Assembly (NCBI GenBank): GCA_034408935.1
Contig: DAOUMV010000003.1
Span: 1-64,000 of the forward strand
Length of the DNA: 64,000 nucleotides
Direction: 5' to 3'
DNA from: DAOUMF01 sp034408935
GTDB taxonomy: Bacteria; Chloroflexota; Dehalococcoidia; SM23-28-2; RBG-16-64-32
Below are positions 16,322 to 24,043 of the stretch, piece after piece. Each line of letters opens with the position of its first letter. The stretch's first letter is position 1. The translations under genes and the position numbers were made by a program. The notes under the pieces are model-generated. The model did no database searches and was not told where the DNA came from. It was given only the letters and a program-made list of their open reading frames with translations.

Positions 16322-16534
16322 GTGATGTTTCAGGACATGTGAAACAGGGAACCGGGTGAAAAGGGGTCGGGCCGGCTGTAGGGTAGGCAAAACCAGCAGC
16401 CTACCAGCTACAGGAGGCCCGACATGCAGGAAGCGGCCGCGGGCAGCCGGAAGCCTCCGGAGGGAGTAGGACAGGCGGTTGAGGCGCCGGCTAGCCTGTC
16501 TCCCTCTCCGCGAGCTGCTGGAGGCCCAGCTTGA
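16322..16534 (+). mobile_element. probable insertion-sequence end remnant with ribosome-site-masking hairpin
   Basis: The stretch begins with an inverted repeat (TGTTTCA/TGAAACA, about 16326-16346). It then holds a large near-perfect hairpin at 16366-16423, with arms GTCGGGCC/GGCCCGAC, CTGTAG/CTACAG and GGTAGGC/GCCTACC. The right arm contains AGGAGG six bases before ATG 16424, so folding would hide the ribosome site. That is a common device in insertion sequences against read-through expression. The reading frame from 16424 is only 36 codons and stops at 16534. I read it as the left end and broken transposase start of an element joined to the phage remnant; the family is not identified. Confidence 0.35.
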
Positions 16535-16967
16535 TCTTCTCCCCTGGCGGCAGTTGCGAGTAGTCCGGAGCGCGGCGCACGGGGGAGCCGGCGGGAACCG
16601 GCGGCGATTCCTGCCGCCGCTCCTTCTCCACGCGCTCCCGCATCTGGGACACTACTAGCTCGGCGGCGGCAAGCTGCTCGTCGATCCCTTCTTGATCCTC
16701 AGCGGTCACCAGCTCTGGCGGGATGTGGGGTGACGCGGCCAGCCGCGCCTCGCGGTACTTGAGTGCCGACTCCCGCAGGTGGGTGTCGAGGCGCTCGCTG
16801 TCAGCGTGAGCGGCGTCTAGCTCGTCCTGAAGGGCGGCTATGCGGTCACTGTGGGTGGCGGCGCGGGCCTCGGCATCGGCCACGGCGGCCTGGAGGGAGT
16901 CCACCTGGGCCAGCGCCTCGGCTAGTTGTTCCTTGACGGCGGACGTTTCGGGGTCAGGTTTCGCCAT
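16491..16967 (-). CDS. phage scaffolding-like coiled-coil protein
   Basis: A 158-residue acidic, Ala/Glu-rich protein starting at ATG 16967 with AAGGAGGT eight bases before it. Residues 10-80 are a heptad-patterned coiled coil (VKEQLAEALAQVDSLQAAVA onward), and a second helix covers GIDEQLAAAELVVSQMRERV. The C-terminal end (SQLPPGEKIKLGLQQLAER) is short and charged. Small coiled-coil proteins of this type act as head scaffolds or minor structural proteins in tailed phages. The phage reading rests on its shape and on the portal and terminase genes further along the same strand. No capsid gene follows. Confidence 0.5.
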   Translation of the reverse strand: MAKPDPETSAVKEQLAEALAQVDSLQAAVADAEARAATHSDRIAALQDELDAAHADSERLDTHLRESALKYREARLAASPHIPPELVTAEDQEGIDEQLAAAELVVSQMRERVEKERRQESPPVPAGSPVRRAPDYSQLPPGEKIKLGLQQLAERETG

Positions 16968-17211
16968 TGAGGAGACCTCCTTCTGGCCGGAGGTGGGTGG
17001 GCCTCCGGCGCATCGATGAACAATACGGCCAAGGCGATGGTAGAACGGTTGTTCTCCCGCCCGCAAGAGGGGGATGTCGCACGCGAGGGACGAGGATATG
17101 CATGATGCAGGCAACGCGGGAGGCGCCGCAACGCAACTTCGAGCGGTAGTGGCCGCTGGAATCTGATACACTTCCTGCGGGTGGAGCGCTTCTTGGAGGG
17201 ACAGCGGTAAC

Positions 17212-17679
17212 GTGCGGCGAGATATCGCACTGTTCCTGGGCCTGGTGGCCATCATCTGCGGCGTCGTCATCGCGGCAGTCATCTTCTTGTTCCGCGACGG
17301 CGACGGCGGGAGCAGCGTCTGCGACAAGCCGCTGCTGCCTCAGGGCAAGAGCGAGATCTCCCAGACGAGCTTTCAGACCGAGGACTCCGGCCTCACCGCG
17401 GTCATCGACGCCGCCCGGGCGGGTGACGTACAGGCAGTGAACGATGCCTATTACGCCAACAACAGCGAGATCCACCACTTCACCTATAACATCGACCAGC
17501 GCCTCCGCGAGGAGAACGAGAAGCTGGCCAAGGATCTCTGTGAGGCAGTCATCGAGCTCGAGGAGGAGCTATTGAGTGCCCTGCCCAGCACCGACGTCCT
17601 TCTTGTTGATGCCTGGCGAGTGCGATATCTACTTCGCGATGCCGCCGAGGCGCTGGGCTACGAGCGCCCCGGCGAATGA
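17212..17679 (+). CDS. membrane-anchored hypothetical protein
   Basis: A 155-residue protein with one N-terminal membrane anchor (IALFLGLVAIICGVVIAAVIF, about 5-27) and an outside domain of about 120 residues. That domain has two cysteines (Cys in SSVCDKP and KDLCEAV) and acidic helices such as AVIELEEELL. No family recognised. GTG 17212 follows GGAGGG at a fair distance. It is on the opposite strand to the phage genes and looks like a host gene. Confidence 0.65.
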   Translation: MRRDIALFLGLVAIICGVVIAAVIFLFRDGDGGSSVCDKPLLPQGKSEISQTSFQTEDSGLTAVIDAARAGDVQAVNDAYYANNSEIHHFTYNIDQRLREENEKLAKDLCEAVIELEEELLSALPSTDVLLVDAWRVRYLLRDAAEALGYERPGE

Positions 17680-17759
17680 CCCATCGTTGGCCGCCGGGCT
17701 GGCGCGTGCTATATTGCCTCCGTGGCCCGGGAGCCGCGACGTCTAGCTAGGAGGAAGCC

Positions 17760-18635
17760 TTGGAGTTCGGAGTCCACCTGCCCCACGTGGGGCCGTTCGC
17801 TATCCCTGAAGCCATCGTCGGGGTCGCCCAGAAGGCGGAGGAGCTCGGCTACCACTCCCTCTGGGCCAGCGACCACATCATCACACCTCGCGAGCTGGAT
17901 GCTTCCAGCTACCCCGGCGGCCGCTATCCGGTACAGCCGGAGTGGCCCTTCCTGGAGCCCGTGTCCACTCTGATGTTCGCCGCCGGCGTCACCCAGCGCG
18001 TCCATCTGGGCACCTCCGTACTCGTGATCACCCAGCGCCAGCCGGTACTCCTCGCCAAGCAACTGGCCACCCTGGACGTGCTCTCCGGTGGGCGGCTCAT
18101 CTTCGGCGCCGGCGCCGGTTGGATGAAGGAGGAGTTCGAGGCCCTGAACGTGCCCATCGCCGACCACGGCCCCCGCATGGCCGAGTACCTGGAGGTGATC
18201 CGCCGCTGCTGGACGGAGGACGACCCCAGCTTCGACGGCCGCTACTACAAGCTGGCTAACGTGGGCTTCTACCCCAAGCCCGTCCAGAAGCCGCACCCGC
18301 CCATCTGGATCGGCGGCGCGGCCGACGGCGCCCTCCGCCGCGTCGCCCGCTACGGCGACGCCTGGCACGCAATGGGGCCGCCGCAGATGCTGGCCGAAGG
18401 CTACGCCAAGGTCAAGCGCTACGCCGAGGAGTACGGCCGCGACCCCGACAGCATCGCCCTCACCGTCCGCGGCGACGCCATCGGCTGGGGGGACCCCGCC
18501 CAGGCTATCGACCAGTTGCGGGCGTACAAGGAGATCGGGGTCTCGATGATGATCATGATCTTCGTGGCCCCCAGCGCCGACGCCGCCGGCGATCTCATGG
18601 CCCGTTTCATGCAGGACGTAGCACAGAAGGTGTGA
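17760..18635 (+). CDS. LLM class F420-dependent oxidoreductase
   Basis: A 291-residue TIM-barrel enzyme of the luciferase-like group. Typical features are the opening FGVHLPHVGPFAIPEAI, SLWASDHII, the loop TSVLVITQRQPVLLAKQLAT, LDVLSGGRLIFGAGAGWMKE and HPPIWIGG. Members use coenzyme F420 or flavin to oxidise or reduce small molecules; the substrate is open. The start is TTG 17760 with AGGAGG just upstream. F420 enzymes are common in Chloroflexota and Actinobacteria, which supports the proposed lineage. It lies among phage-derived genes but on the other strand. Confidence 0.88.
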   Translation: MEFGVHLPHVGPFAIPEAIVGVAQKAEELGYHSLWASDHIITPRELDASSYPGGRYPVQPEWPFLEPVSTLMFAAGVTQRVHLGTSVLVITQRQPVLLAKQLATLDVLSGGRLIFGAGAGWMKEEFEALNVPIADHGPRMAEYLEVIRRCWTEDDPSFDGRYYKLANVGFYPKPVQKPHPPIWIGGAADGALRRVARYGDAWHAMGPPQMLAEGYAKVKRYAEEYGRDPDSIALTVRGDAIGWGDPAQAIDQLRAYKEIGVSMMIMIFVAPSADAAGDLMARFMQDVAQKV

Positions 18636-18667
18636 AGGGGCCTGTTCACACGAAAGGGAGGGGTACA

Positions 18668-19231
18668 GTGGACGCGTATCTGCAGAGCATAGCCACCTAT
18701 TTCGGCTTCCCCAGACTGGTCTTCCGACTCAAAGATGATTCCCGGAAGCGCATTATGCGTGTGAGCATCTTGCCTGCCGTCGTATTCGCAGCCATACTCA
18801 TCAGGGTCTCCCTGCAAATCAACTTCGGGGTGGGGGGCATATCGGTGGAGAGCCCGCAGTTCTGGCAGCGTGTGGCGGCCACCTCGAGTCTAGTGCAGGC
18901 GCTCGTGCCCCTGGCTGTGGCGGCAGTGTTCGCGTCTGGTTTTAGGCCCTGGGGCCGGGCCGAGGGAAGCTGGATGTTCCTCATCGGCGCGGCGCTGGCC
19001 GCCGTATCCCTCGGTCTCGGGCTATCCGCCGCGCTCATGGCTGCCCTTTTAAGCTGGGAAGACGCGCAGCTTCTGCATGTTGATTCCTGGGCCAGCATCG
19101 CGAGCGTCGCTGGATTCCTCGCGGTTGGCTATTTCTTCGTTGCCTACCGCTCGATGGTGACTGCTTCCTCTCCCTTTAGGTCCCCCCGCGCGCGCCGAAT
19201 GGGACCTAGTAGTGCAACTGGCCTCGATTAG
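18668..19231 (+). CDS. multi-pass membrane protein of unknown function
   Basis: A 187-residue protein starting at GTG 18668 with GGGAGGGG before it. Four hydrophobic segments are visible: around SILPAVVFAAILIRVSL, LVQALVPLAVAAVFASG, MFLIGAALAAVSLGLGLSAA, and IASVAGFLAVGYFFVAY. The N terminus is a 40-residue amphipathic region ending in a cluster of Lys and Arg, and the tail is basic. No family recognised. It is 32 bases after the LLM oxidoreductase gene and probably shares its transcript. Confidence 0.6.
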   Translation: MDAYLQSIATYFGFPRLVFRLKDDSRKRIMRVSILPAVVFAAILIRVSLQINFGVGGISVESPQFWQRVAATSSLVQALVPLAVAAVFASGFRPWGRAEGSWMFLIGAALAAVSLGLGLSAALMAALLSWEDAQLLHVDSWASIASVAGFLAVGYFFVAYRSMVTASSPFRSPRARRMGPSSATGLD

Positions 19232-19280
19232 GTCAACAGATAGGCGCGCCTCGAGTGATTAGAACTCGCGCGCTCTTGCT

Positions 19281-19425
19281 CCGCTCATGGTACGAGTACC
19301 CTCACCATGAGCGGGAAGAGATGCACTCGCGCCCCCGTCCGGTTACCGCTCTTGGTTCGCTCTGCGTCCGCCGTGCGATGACGGACCTCCCCGCTCGTCC
19401 TGAGGCACTCGTAGGACGAGCGGGG
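19281..19425. repeat. two long palindromes in the gap before the portal gene
   Basis: Perfect 11-bp arms at 19281-19291 and 19304-19314 (CCGCTCATGGT), and perfect 13-bp arms at 19389-19401 and 19413-19425 (CCCCGCTCGTCCT). The second is a variant of the CTGAGC..AGGACGAGC repeat family. The 280-base gap 19232-19512 holds no gene that I can support. Confidence 0.6.
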
Positions 19426-19512
19426 CATGCCATCCAGCCGCCAGCGGTCTGATGGCGCGCTGAAGCACAACCCGGCAACGTATCCCGGGCTGATGCGTCC
19501 AAGGTGCGTCGC

Positions 19513-20829
19513 CTACGGCTCGCCTCCCCCGTTCATCGACCGCTCCTCCTCCCGCCAGCGCTCCCATTCCCCGTCCGGGTCGGCTACGTCCAGCAGCCCC
19601 GCCGCCGTCCGCCGCGAGTGTACGCCGGCTGCCACCAACCGCGTCTCGTCTTCCGCCAACCGCGAGCGGTCCTCCGGCAGCACCGGCCCCCACACGATCC
19701 GCGTCCGGTAGGGAGCGAGGCGCTCGCCCGTTTCCTGCTCCAGGATGCGCAGGATCATCTCGTTGCGACGCCGGAAGGCGGCCGACCGGATCAGCTGCTT
19801 GCGATGCACCTTCTTCAGCAGGGGGTCCAGCTCCATCTGCAGCGCCACCCCCGACAGGGATTGTCGGTTCTCCCCGAAGGCGCTGCGCGGCACCTCTGCC
19901 AGGTCGTGCAGGGTGCGCAGCACCAGGTTCGCGTAGTCCACGTGCAGCCCCACGCCTCCGCCGTGCAGCAGGTCCAGCAGGTAGGCGCGCGCCTCCTCCA
20001 CGTTCTCCAGCACCGCGATCGGGTTGCCGGACAGCTCCAGGATCATCGAGAGCTGGGTCATAGCCCGGTTCAGCTCCCGCAGCGGCTCCTTTATCGCCTC
20101 CAGGTCGGACATCCCCCAGAACTGCTTCGGCTCGCGCAGGTTGGGATAGATGACGAAGGGGATGAACCCGTACGGGTTCGCCTGCTCCTGGAACGGCGCG
20201 CCGTCCAGCCAGATCTGGAACTCCGCATCCGTCCACACCTCGACGACGGTGTGCTCCGAGCGGCTCTGGCGGGGCGCGGGCACCGGCCCCAGCAGCGCCT
20301 CCGCCTCCTCCCGCGAGAGCGTGTAGCGAGAAGCTACCCGCCACACCCGGCCGGGATCGTCCCCCAGCCACCAGGCGTACAGCCCCTGCACGTCCGGCGC
20401 CGAGACACGTACCAGCTCCTCGCGGGCGTCCCAGGTCACCTTGTAGGCGGCATCACCTAGGACGGAGCAGTCGATCTCATTGTCGAAGTCCAGTTGGTCC
20501 AGGTTGTTCGCCTCGTGCACCTTCCGCAAGGCGGACTCGACGCGGCGGGCCCGCTCTAGCTCCTCCGGGGAGCCGTCCGCCGGGTCCACCAGCGATGAAT
20601 AACCCGCGATGACGTAGGAAGCCGTCTTCTCCACGATGGTCTTGGCGTAGTTGAAGGTGAGGCGGCGCTCCCGCCTGCGGCGGGGCTCCAGCCACTGCGC
20701 CCCGTGGTAGAAGTCCAGGTTCTCGCGGTAGGCCCGGAGTCGCGACATGTCCCGCCGCGCGAGCTGCTGTGGGAGGGGCAGCCCGTCCGCCGGCCCGTCT
20801 GAGGGGGCTAGCTGCACAGTCTCGATCAT
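19513..20829 (-). CDS. phage portal protein (SPP1 gp6-like)
   Basis: A 438-residue portal protein, the ring through which phage DNA enters and leaves the head. The start matches the family: LRAYRENLDFYHGAQWLEP then TFNYAKTIVEKTASYVIAG. The middle shows the clip and wing pattern (NPYGFIPFVIYPNLREPKQF, SDLEAIKEPLRELNRAMTQ), and the long C-terminal stem helix has LLKKVHRKQLIRSAAFRRRN. The length is typical (400-500). Portal after terminase is the standard order for tailed phages. The reading frame is intact, although the cluster lacks capsid and tail genes. Confidence 0.85.
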   Translation of the reverse strand: MIETVQLAPSDGPADGLPLPQQLARRDMSRLRAYRENLDFYHGAQWLEPRRRRERRLTFNYAKTIVEKTASYVIAGYSSLVDPADGSPEELERARRVESALRKVHEANNLDQLDFDNEIDCSVLGDAAYKVTWDAREELVRVSAPDVQGLYAWWLGDDPGRVWRVASRYTLSREEAEALLGPVPAPRQSRSEHTVVEVWTDAEFQIWLDGAPFQEQANPYGFIPFVIYPNLREPKQFWGMSDLEAIKEPLRELNRAMTQLSMILELSGNPIAVLENVEEARAYLLDLLHGGGVGLHVDYANLVLRTLHDLAEVPRSAFGENRQSLSGVALQMELDPLLKKVHRKQLIRSAAFRRRNEMILRILEQETGERLAPYRTRIVWGPVLPEDRSRLAEDETRLVAAGVHSRRTAAGLLDVADPDGEWERWREEERSMNGGGEP

Positions 20830-20894
20830 TGTCTATGCCTTTCCTGACTTGGGCTGACCTGCTCTTGGCTAGAATCCCTGGTCCTTTGTCCGGA

Positions 20895-20993
20895 TCAGGG
20901 TACGGGTACGTACTGGAAGACCAGCCACACGGCGGTCGCCGTTACGACTACGTAGCCGACAGTCTGCGCGGCTGCGACGAGAACTTCACGCAT
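20895..20993 (-). CDS. tiny membrane peptide in the phage cluster
   Basis: A 32-residue reading frame starting at ATG 20993, eight bases inside the end of the zinc/HTH gene. It reads MREVLVAAAQTVGYVVVTAT and then AVWLVFQYVPVP: a single membrane span. The tight overlap and the phage setting make it likely to be translated, perhaps as a small membrane peptide. The function is unknown. Confidence 0.45.
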   Translation of the reverse strand: MREVLVAAAQTVGYVVVTATAVWLVFQYVPVP

Positions 20994-21357
20994 GGACTTC
21001 CTCCTTGTCTGGCTGGAAGGCCGAGGGGCCTGCCTTGAGTCCGCCAGAGGCGGACGAAAGAATGCGGAACACTGTGCGGCGCGATAGGCCGTAGCGTTCC
21101 GCTATCTGGTCGACGGGGGCGCCGTCACGCCGCAGGGACACGACCTGCTGGTCGCGGTAGGCGTTGAGCATGGCCCGCAGGCCGCCGGGCTCGTCGTAAC
21201 GGCAGCGGGGCAGCGGGCAGGTCAGGCAGCGGGGATGGATATCGCAGCCGTCGTCGCGGTACTGGATCTCCTCCGGCAGGGCATCACTGCGGACGCGCCG
21301 CAGCAGGGGCGGATCCGCATTCGGAGAATGCTGCGCTTCTATAGTCTCCAGAACCAT
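20986..21357 (-). CDS. phage zinc-cluster and helix-turn-helix protein
   Basis: A 123-residue protein. A four-cysteine cluster (CDIHPRCLTCPLPRC, about residues 38-52) precedes a helix-turn-helix, DQIAERYGLSRRTVFRIL (about 82-100). The start ATG 21357 has AAGGA upstream. It lies between the terminase and portal genes, a place often held by a small terminase subunit or a regulator; the HTH suits either. The C-terminal part runs through a GTCCGCC-AGA-GGCGGAC palindrome (21039-21055), so the last residues may be repeat-derived. Confidence 0.6.
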   Translation of the reverse strand: MVLETIEAQHSPNADPPLLRRVRSDALPEEIQYRDDGCDIHPRCLTCPLPRCRYDEPGGLRAMLNAYRDQQVVSLRRDGAPVDQIAERYGLSRRTVFRILSSASGGLKAGPSAFQPDKEEVHA

Positions 21358-21370
21358 CAGCGTGTCCTTT

Positions 21371-22849
21371 CTAGGGCCTGTCCTGAGCTCTGTCGAAGGG
21401 CCGCTCCGCGGCCCGGCCCCGCGCTACTCGTGGCCGCGAGTCCAGGTCGCGGGCGGCCTCAACCACGAGCGCCAGACTCATCAGATAGTCGTCGTGGCCC
21501 CTGGATGGCTCAACGAAGAAGTTCATGGTGCGGCTGGGCCGATATGCGGTCCGTGCCAGCTCGATCTGGCGCCAGAACTCGGCGTACTCCGCCGAGCCGT
21601 CGGCGGCGTACATCTTGAGGCGGCCCCCGTTCACCGCGGCCAGCAGGTTGTAGCCCAGCCGCGACTTGGACTCGGCGGTGAGTCGCACCGCCTGCACCAC
21701 GCTGGGCCCCAGCGCCCTGGCCAGCAGGCGGGCCAGCGTCTCGCCCAGGCCGGTGGCGTCGACCGCCACCCGCCGCACCCGCCACACGCGCCCCAGCATG
21801 TCCACCAGCCGCGCGAACAGATCATCGTGCTTCTCGCCCGCCACAGCCAGGTGCTCTACCACCTCCAGCCGCGGCTCCTGGACGATGGCATCGGAAACCG
21901 GGGCCACCACTCGTGCCACCGTGAGCACGGTGGGGTCGTGTCCTCCCACCGTTTGTCCTGAGCCTGTCCTGAGCGCAGTCGAAGGGTTTGTCGAAGGACG
22001 AGCGGCCGTCGTCCCCTCCAGCTCCTGGCCGCCGACGTCCAGGCCCGCGACGTAGCTCTCGCCCTGGCCGGCGGCGCTCTGTCGCGAGTGCGTGCCCTGG
22101 AGCTGGGCTCGCTGCCCGGCGCCGAACAGCCGCCCGCCGGACACTGTCTTGAGGGCGTACTGCGTCAAGAACAGCGGGTGGTTGTCCCCCAGCCGCGCCC
22201 GTTCACCCTCCACGTACTGCCCGTAGCCAGGGTTCAGCTCGGCCACCGCTGTCCAGTCGAACCGGAAGTGGCGGCGGACGCCGTCGCGGCGCTCCAGCTC
22301 CAGGTTTGCCTGCGCCGCCTGCTCCAGCAGGGTGGTGTCGTCCCAGGGGGTGCCGTAGTAGACCGTGGTGGCGTTGGCCGCTGCTGCCATGGGCCGGAAC
22401 TCACGGTCGAACTTCTCGCGATTCACGTCCTGGGCTTCGTCCACCTCCAGGAGCAGGGACGCCGTGTGGCCCACCACGTTCGCCGCTGGCTCTGCCGAGA
22501 GGAAGAGCTGGCGGGCGCGGCCGAAGCGCACCGCGTGGCCGTCCTCGCGGGCGGCCAGGGGGTCCAGGCCCGCCTGGAGGATCCGAGTCCACAGTCGGGA
22601 TAGGCTGATGCGGGCTTGGGGATGGAAGGTGGGGGCGCACTTCACACCGTCGACAGGCCGGCGCGCGTTCTTCGCCAGCAGGAACAGCTCTACCTGGGCG
22701 GACAGCTCATTCTTGCCCGCCTGGCGGGCCATGACGACGGTGAAGGTGAGGCCGCGCCCGTTGAGCACTGAGTCGGCGATGGCCCGTCCGGCCAGGCACT
22801 GGTACGGCCGCAGCCTGGGGAGGCGATGGGGCGTCGAGGTGGGCACCAT
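21371..22849 (-). CDS. phage terminase large subunit with repeat-derived insert and tail
   Basis: A 492-residue DNA-packaging motor. The Walker A-like ATPase motif is ARQAGKNE (41-48), Walker B is SLLLEVDEAQD (131-141), and the nuclease domain follows from LDVGG (270) with DATGLGETLA and HDDYLMSLAL. ATG 22849 follows a promoter with a LexA box; an earlier TTG would lie inside that promoter. Residues about 283-301 (RPSTNPSTALRTGSGQT) are encoded by an inserted palindromic repeat. The last residues (RPFDRAQDRP) come from a second copy that supplies the stop codon. The insert interrupts the start of the nuclease domain, so activity is doubtful. Confidence 0.85.
   Translation of the reverse strand: MVPTSTPHRLPRLRPYQCLAGRAIADSVLNGRGLTFTVVMARQAGKNELSAQVELFLLAKNARRPVDGVKCAPTFHPQARISLSRLWTRILQAGLDPLAAREDGHAVRFGRARQLFLSAEPAANVVGHTASLLLEVDEAQDVNREKFDREFRPMAAAANATTVYYGTPWDDTTLLEQAAQANLELERRDGVRRHFRFDWTAVAELNPGYGQYVEGERARLGDNHPLFLTQYALKTVSGGRLFGAGQRAQLQGTHSRQSAAGQGESYVAGLDVGGQELEGTTAARPSTNPSTALRTGSGQTVGGHDPTVLTVARVVAPVSDAIVQEPRLEVVEHLAVAGEKHDDLFARLVDMLGRVWRVRRVAVDATGLGETLARLLARALGPSVVQAVRLTAESKSRLGYNLLAAVNGGRLKMYAADGSAEYAEFWRQIELARTAYRPSRTMNFFVEPSRGHDDYLMSLALVVEAARDLDSRPRVARGRAAERPFDRAQDRP
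21374..21402. repeat. CTGAGC-type repeat at the 3-prime end of the terminase gene
   Basis: GGCCTGTCCTGAGC followed by TGTCGAAGGGCC forms an imperfect hairpin and encodes the last residues of the terminase; its edge forms the stop codon. Confidence 0.55.
21953..22004. repeat. nested CTGAGC-type repeat inserted inside the terminase reading frame
   Basis: Two copies are nested: TTGTCCTGAGC and AAGGACGAGC at the outside, and TGTCCTGAGC with GTCGAAGGG inside. The length keeps the terminase frame open and adds about 17 residues. Confidence 0.7.
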
Positions 22850-22855
22850 GTCCCG

Positions 22856-22885
22856 ATAATAGAACGCATGTTCTCTCCCCGTCAA
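22856..22885 (-). promoter_or_regulatory. terminase promoter with LexA-type SOS box
   Basis: Minus-strand TTGACG (22885-22880), an 18-base spacer and TATTAT (22861-22856). Directly beside the -10 lies the perfect palindrome GAAC-ATGC-GTTC (22862-22873), which fits the GAAC-N4-GTTC LexA box of gram-positive-type bacteria. A repressor there would block the promoter until DNA damage. Confidence 0.65.
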
Positions 22886-22901
22886 GGGGAGCCTGTCGCC
22901 T

Positions 22902-23156
22902 CTACTGCAGGAGTTTGAGCACCACCTGCGTCACGACTGCCCCGGTCACCACGAAGATGAGGCCGTTGACCCGCCCCTTCACCTCCCCTACCTCTCGCTC
23001 GAGGCTGCGCAGCCGCTGCTCTGTGGCGACGCGGAACTCCGCGGCGGAGGTCCGAGCCCGCGTATCGGCTCGGTCGTCAGGCCGGCGGCGCCCAGACGGG
23101 CGTCCGTCCGGACGGAAGCGCGACAGCGCCCGCTCGAGCGTGCTCGCCACCATCAC
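22902..23156 (-). CDS. XhlA-like phage membrane protein
   Basis: An 84-residue protein with a basic N-terminal half, a short coiled coil (EQRLRSLEREVGEVKGRV, about 46-63) and one C-terminal membrane span (LIFVVTGAVVTQVVLKLL). This shape matches XhlA-type proteins that accompany holins and lysis genes in phages. GTG 23156 overlaps the stop of the preceding gene (GTGA). No holin or endolysin gene is recognised beside it, so a lysis role is only inferred. Confidence 0.6.
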   Translation of the reverse strand: MMVASTLERALSRFRPDGRPSGRRRPDDRADTRARTSAAEFRVATEQRLRSLEREVGEVKGRVNGLIFVVTGAVVTQVVLKLLQ

Positions 23157-23503
23157 CCCTCCGGCGGCAGCAGTTGGTCGCCCAGGCTGTTCAGGGTCGC
23201 CGCCAGGTTCTCCGCCAGGTCCTTGCGCGACTTCGGCGATAGGCGATAACGGGCGCCGACAGCGCGCATCAGGATATCCAAGCCCTTCACTAAGAGCTGC
23301 ACGTCCTGCGGATGCTCCTCCACCGCCCGCTTCAGCCGCACCCGCATCAGGGCGATCTCGTCGTCCAGACCCTCTATCTCCTGGGCTCGCTCCAACTCCA
23401 ACCGCTCCGCCTGGTCCAGGGCCTGCCGGTAAAAGTTGCGGGCCGCCGCGCGGGCCCGCTTAGCGGCGGCGACCACGACGGGCGCCTCTCCGCGGCCGGA
23501 CAT
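23153..23503 (-). CDS. phage-cluster hypothetical protein, mostly helical
   Basis: A 116-residue charged protein with a long helix (ALDQAERLELERAQEIEGLD, then DEIALMRVRLKRAVEEHPQD) and a second helical half. It lies upstream of terminase in the transcript, where a small terminase subunit could be, but I see no clear HTH. It overlaps the preceding reading frame by 44 bases, more than is usual. Confidence 0.5.
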   Translation of the reverse strand: MSGRGEAPVVVAAAKRARAAARNFYRQALDQAERLELERAQEIEGLDDEIALMRVRLKRAVEEHPQDVQLLVKGLDILMRAVGARYRLSPKSRKDLAENLAATLNSLGDQLLPPEG

Positions 23504-23651
23504 CCTCGCCTTCCAGCCCGGCCAGCACCTCCAGCAGCCCCTCTACGGCGTCCGGCGGCAGAGCGACCGCCGCTTCCACCACCCCCACGAGCAGGCAGAG
23601 GGAGGCCAACTCCCACTGCTTTCTCTCTATCGCCGCGGCGAGGGTGCTCAC
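23460..23651 (-). CDS. phage-cluster small hypothetical protein
   Basis: A 63-residue protein starting at GTG 23651 inside the stop of the gene before it (GTGA). The N-terminal 45 residues are hydrophobic and helical (WELASLCLLVGVVEAAVAL), and the C-terminal end is strongly basic (RPRRGARRGRRR). No family recognised. Coupled translation supports a real gene. Confidence 0.45.
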   Translation of the reverse strand: MSTLAAAIERKQWELASLCLLVGVVEAAVALPPDAVEGLLEVLAGLEGEDVRPRRGARRGRRR

Positions 23652-23989
23652 TGGCCGCCCTCCTCAGGCCACAAGGCCGCCAGCAGCCGCCGCAGGATCA
23701 GGATGGAGATGAATGCGGTACCGGCCAGGGGCAACACGCGTACCACGGCCCAGGGGTTGTTGGCAGGGGGAGAGCCCGCAGGGAGTACCATGAGCGAGGC
23801 CAGGAAGAACAGGCTCTCCCCCATCGCCGCCAGGGAGACCAGCGCCAGGGCGAACGCAGCCGCCGCGCGGGAGGCTGTCTCCTCCCGGCACCGAGCCAGG
23901 CGGTGGACGAAATAGGCCAGGTTGAGGGCGGCGCAGGCCGCGGTCGCGGCGTCCAGGCCGACTGCAGCGGCCCGCCAGGCGGTGGGCAA
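23648..23989 (-). CDS. phage-cluster small membrane protein
   Basis: A 113-residue protein with three membrane segments (around AATAACAALNLAYFVHRLA, AAAFALALVSLAAMGESLFFLA and VLPLAGTAFISILILRRLL). It starts at TTG 23989 with GGAGG just upstream. It is the first gene after the second phage promoter and begins a run of four overlapping small genes that leads to terminase. No family recognised; holin-like shape is possible. Confidence 0.5.
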   Translation of the reverse strand: MPTAWRAAAVGLDAATAACAALNLAYFVHRLARCREETASRAAAAFALALVSLAAMGESLFFLASLMVLPAGSPPANNPWAVVRVLPLAGTAFISILILRRLLAALWPEEGGQ

Positions 23990-24043
23990 GGGTGCCTCCC
24001 ATCATCTGCACACGGAAAGGCGATCAATGAATTGCACACGGAA

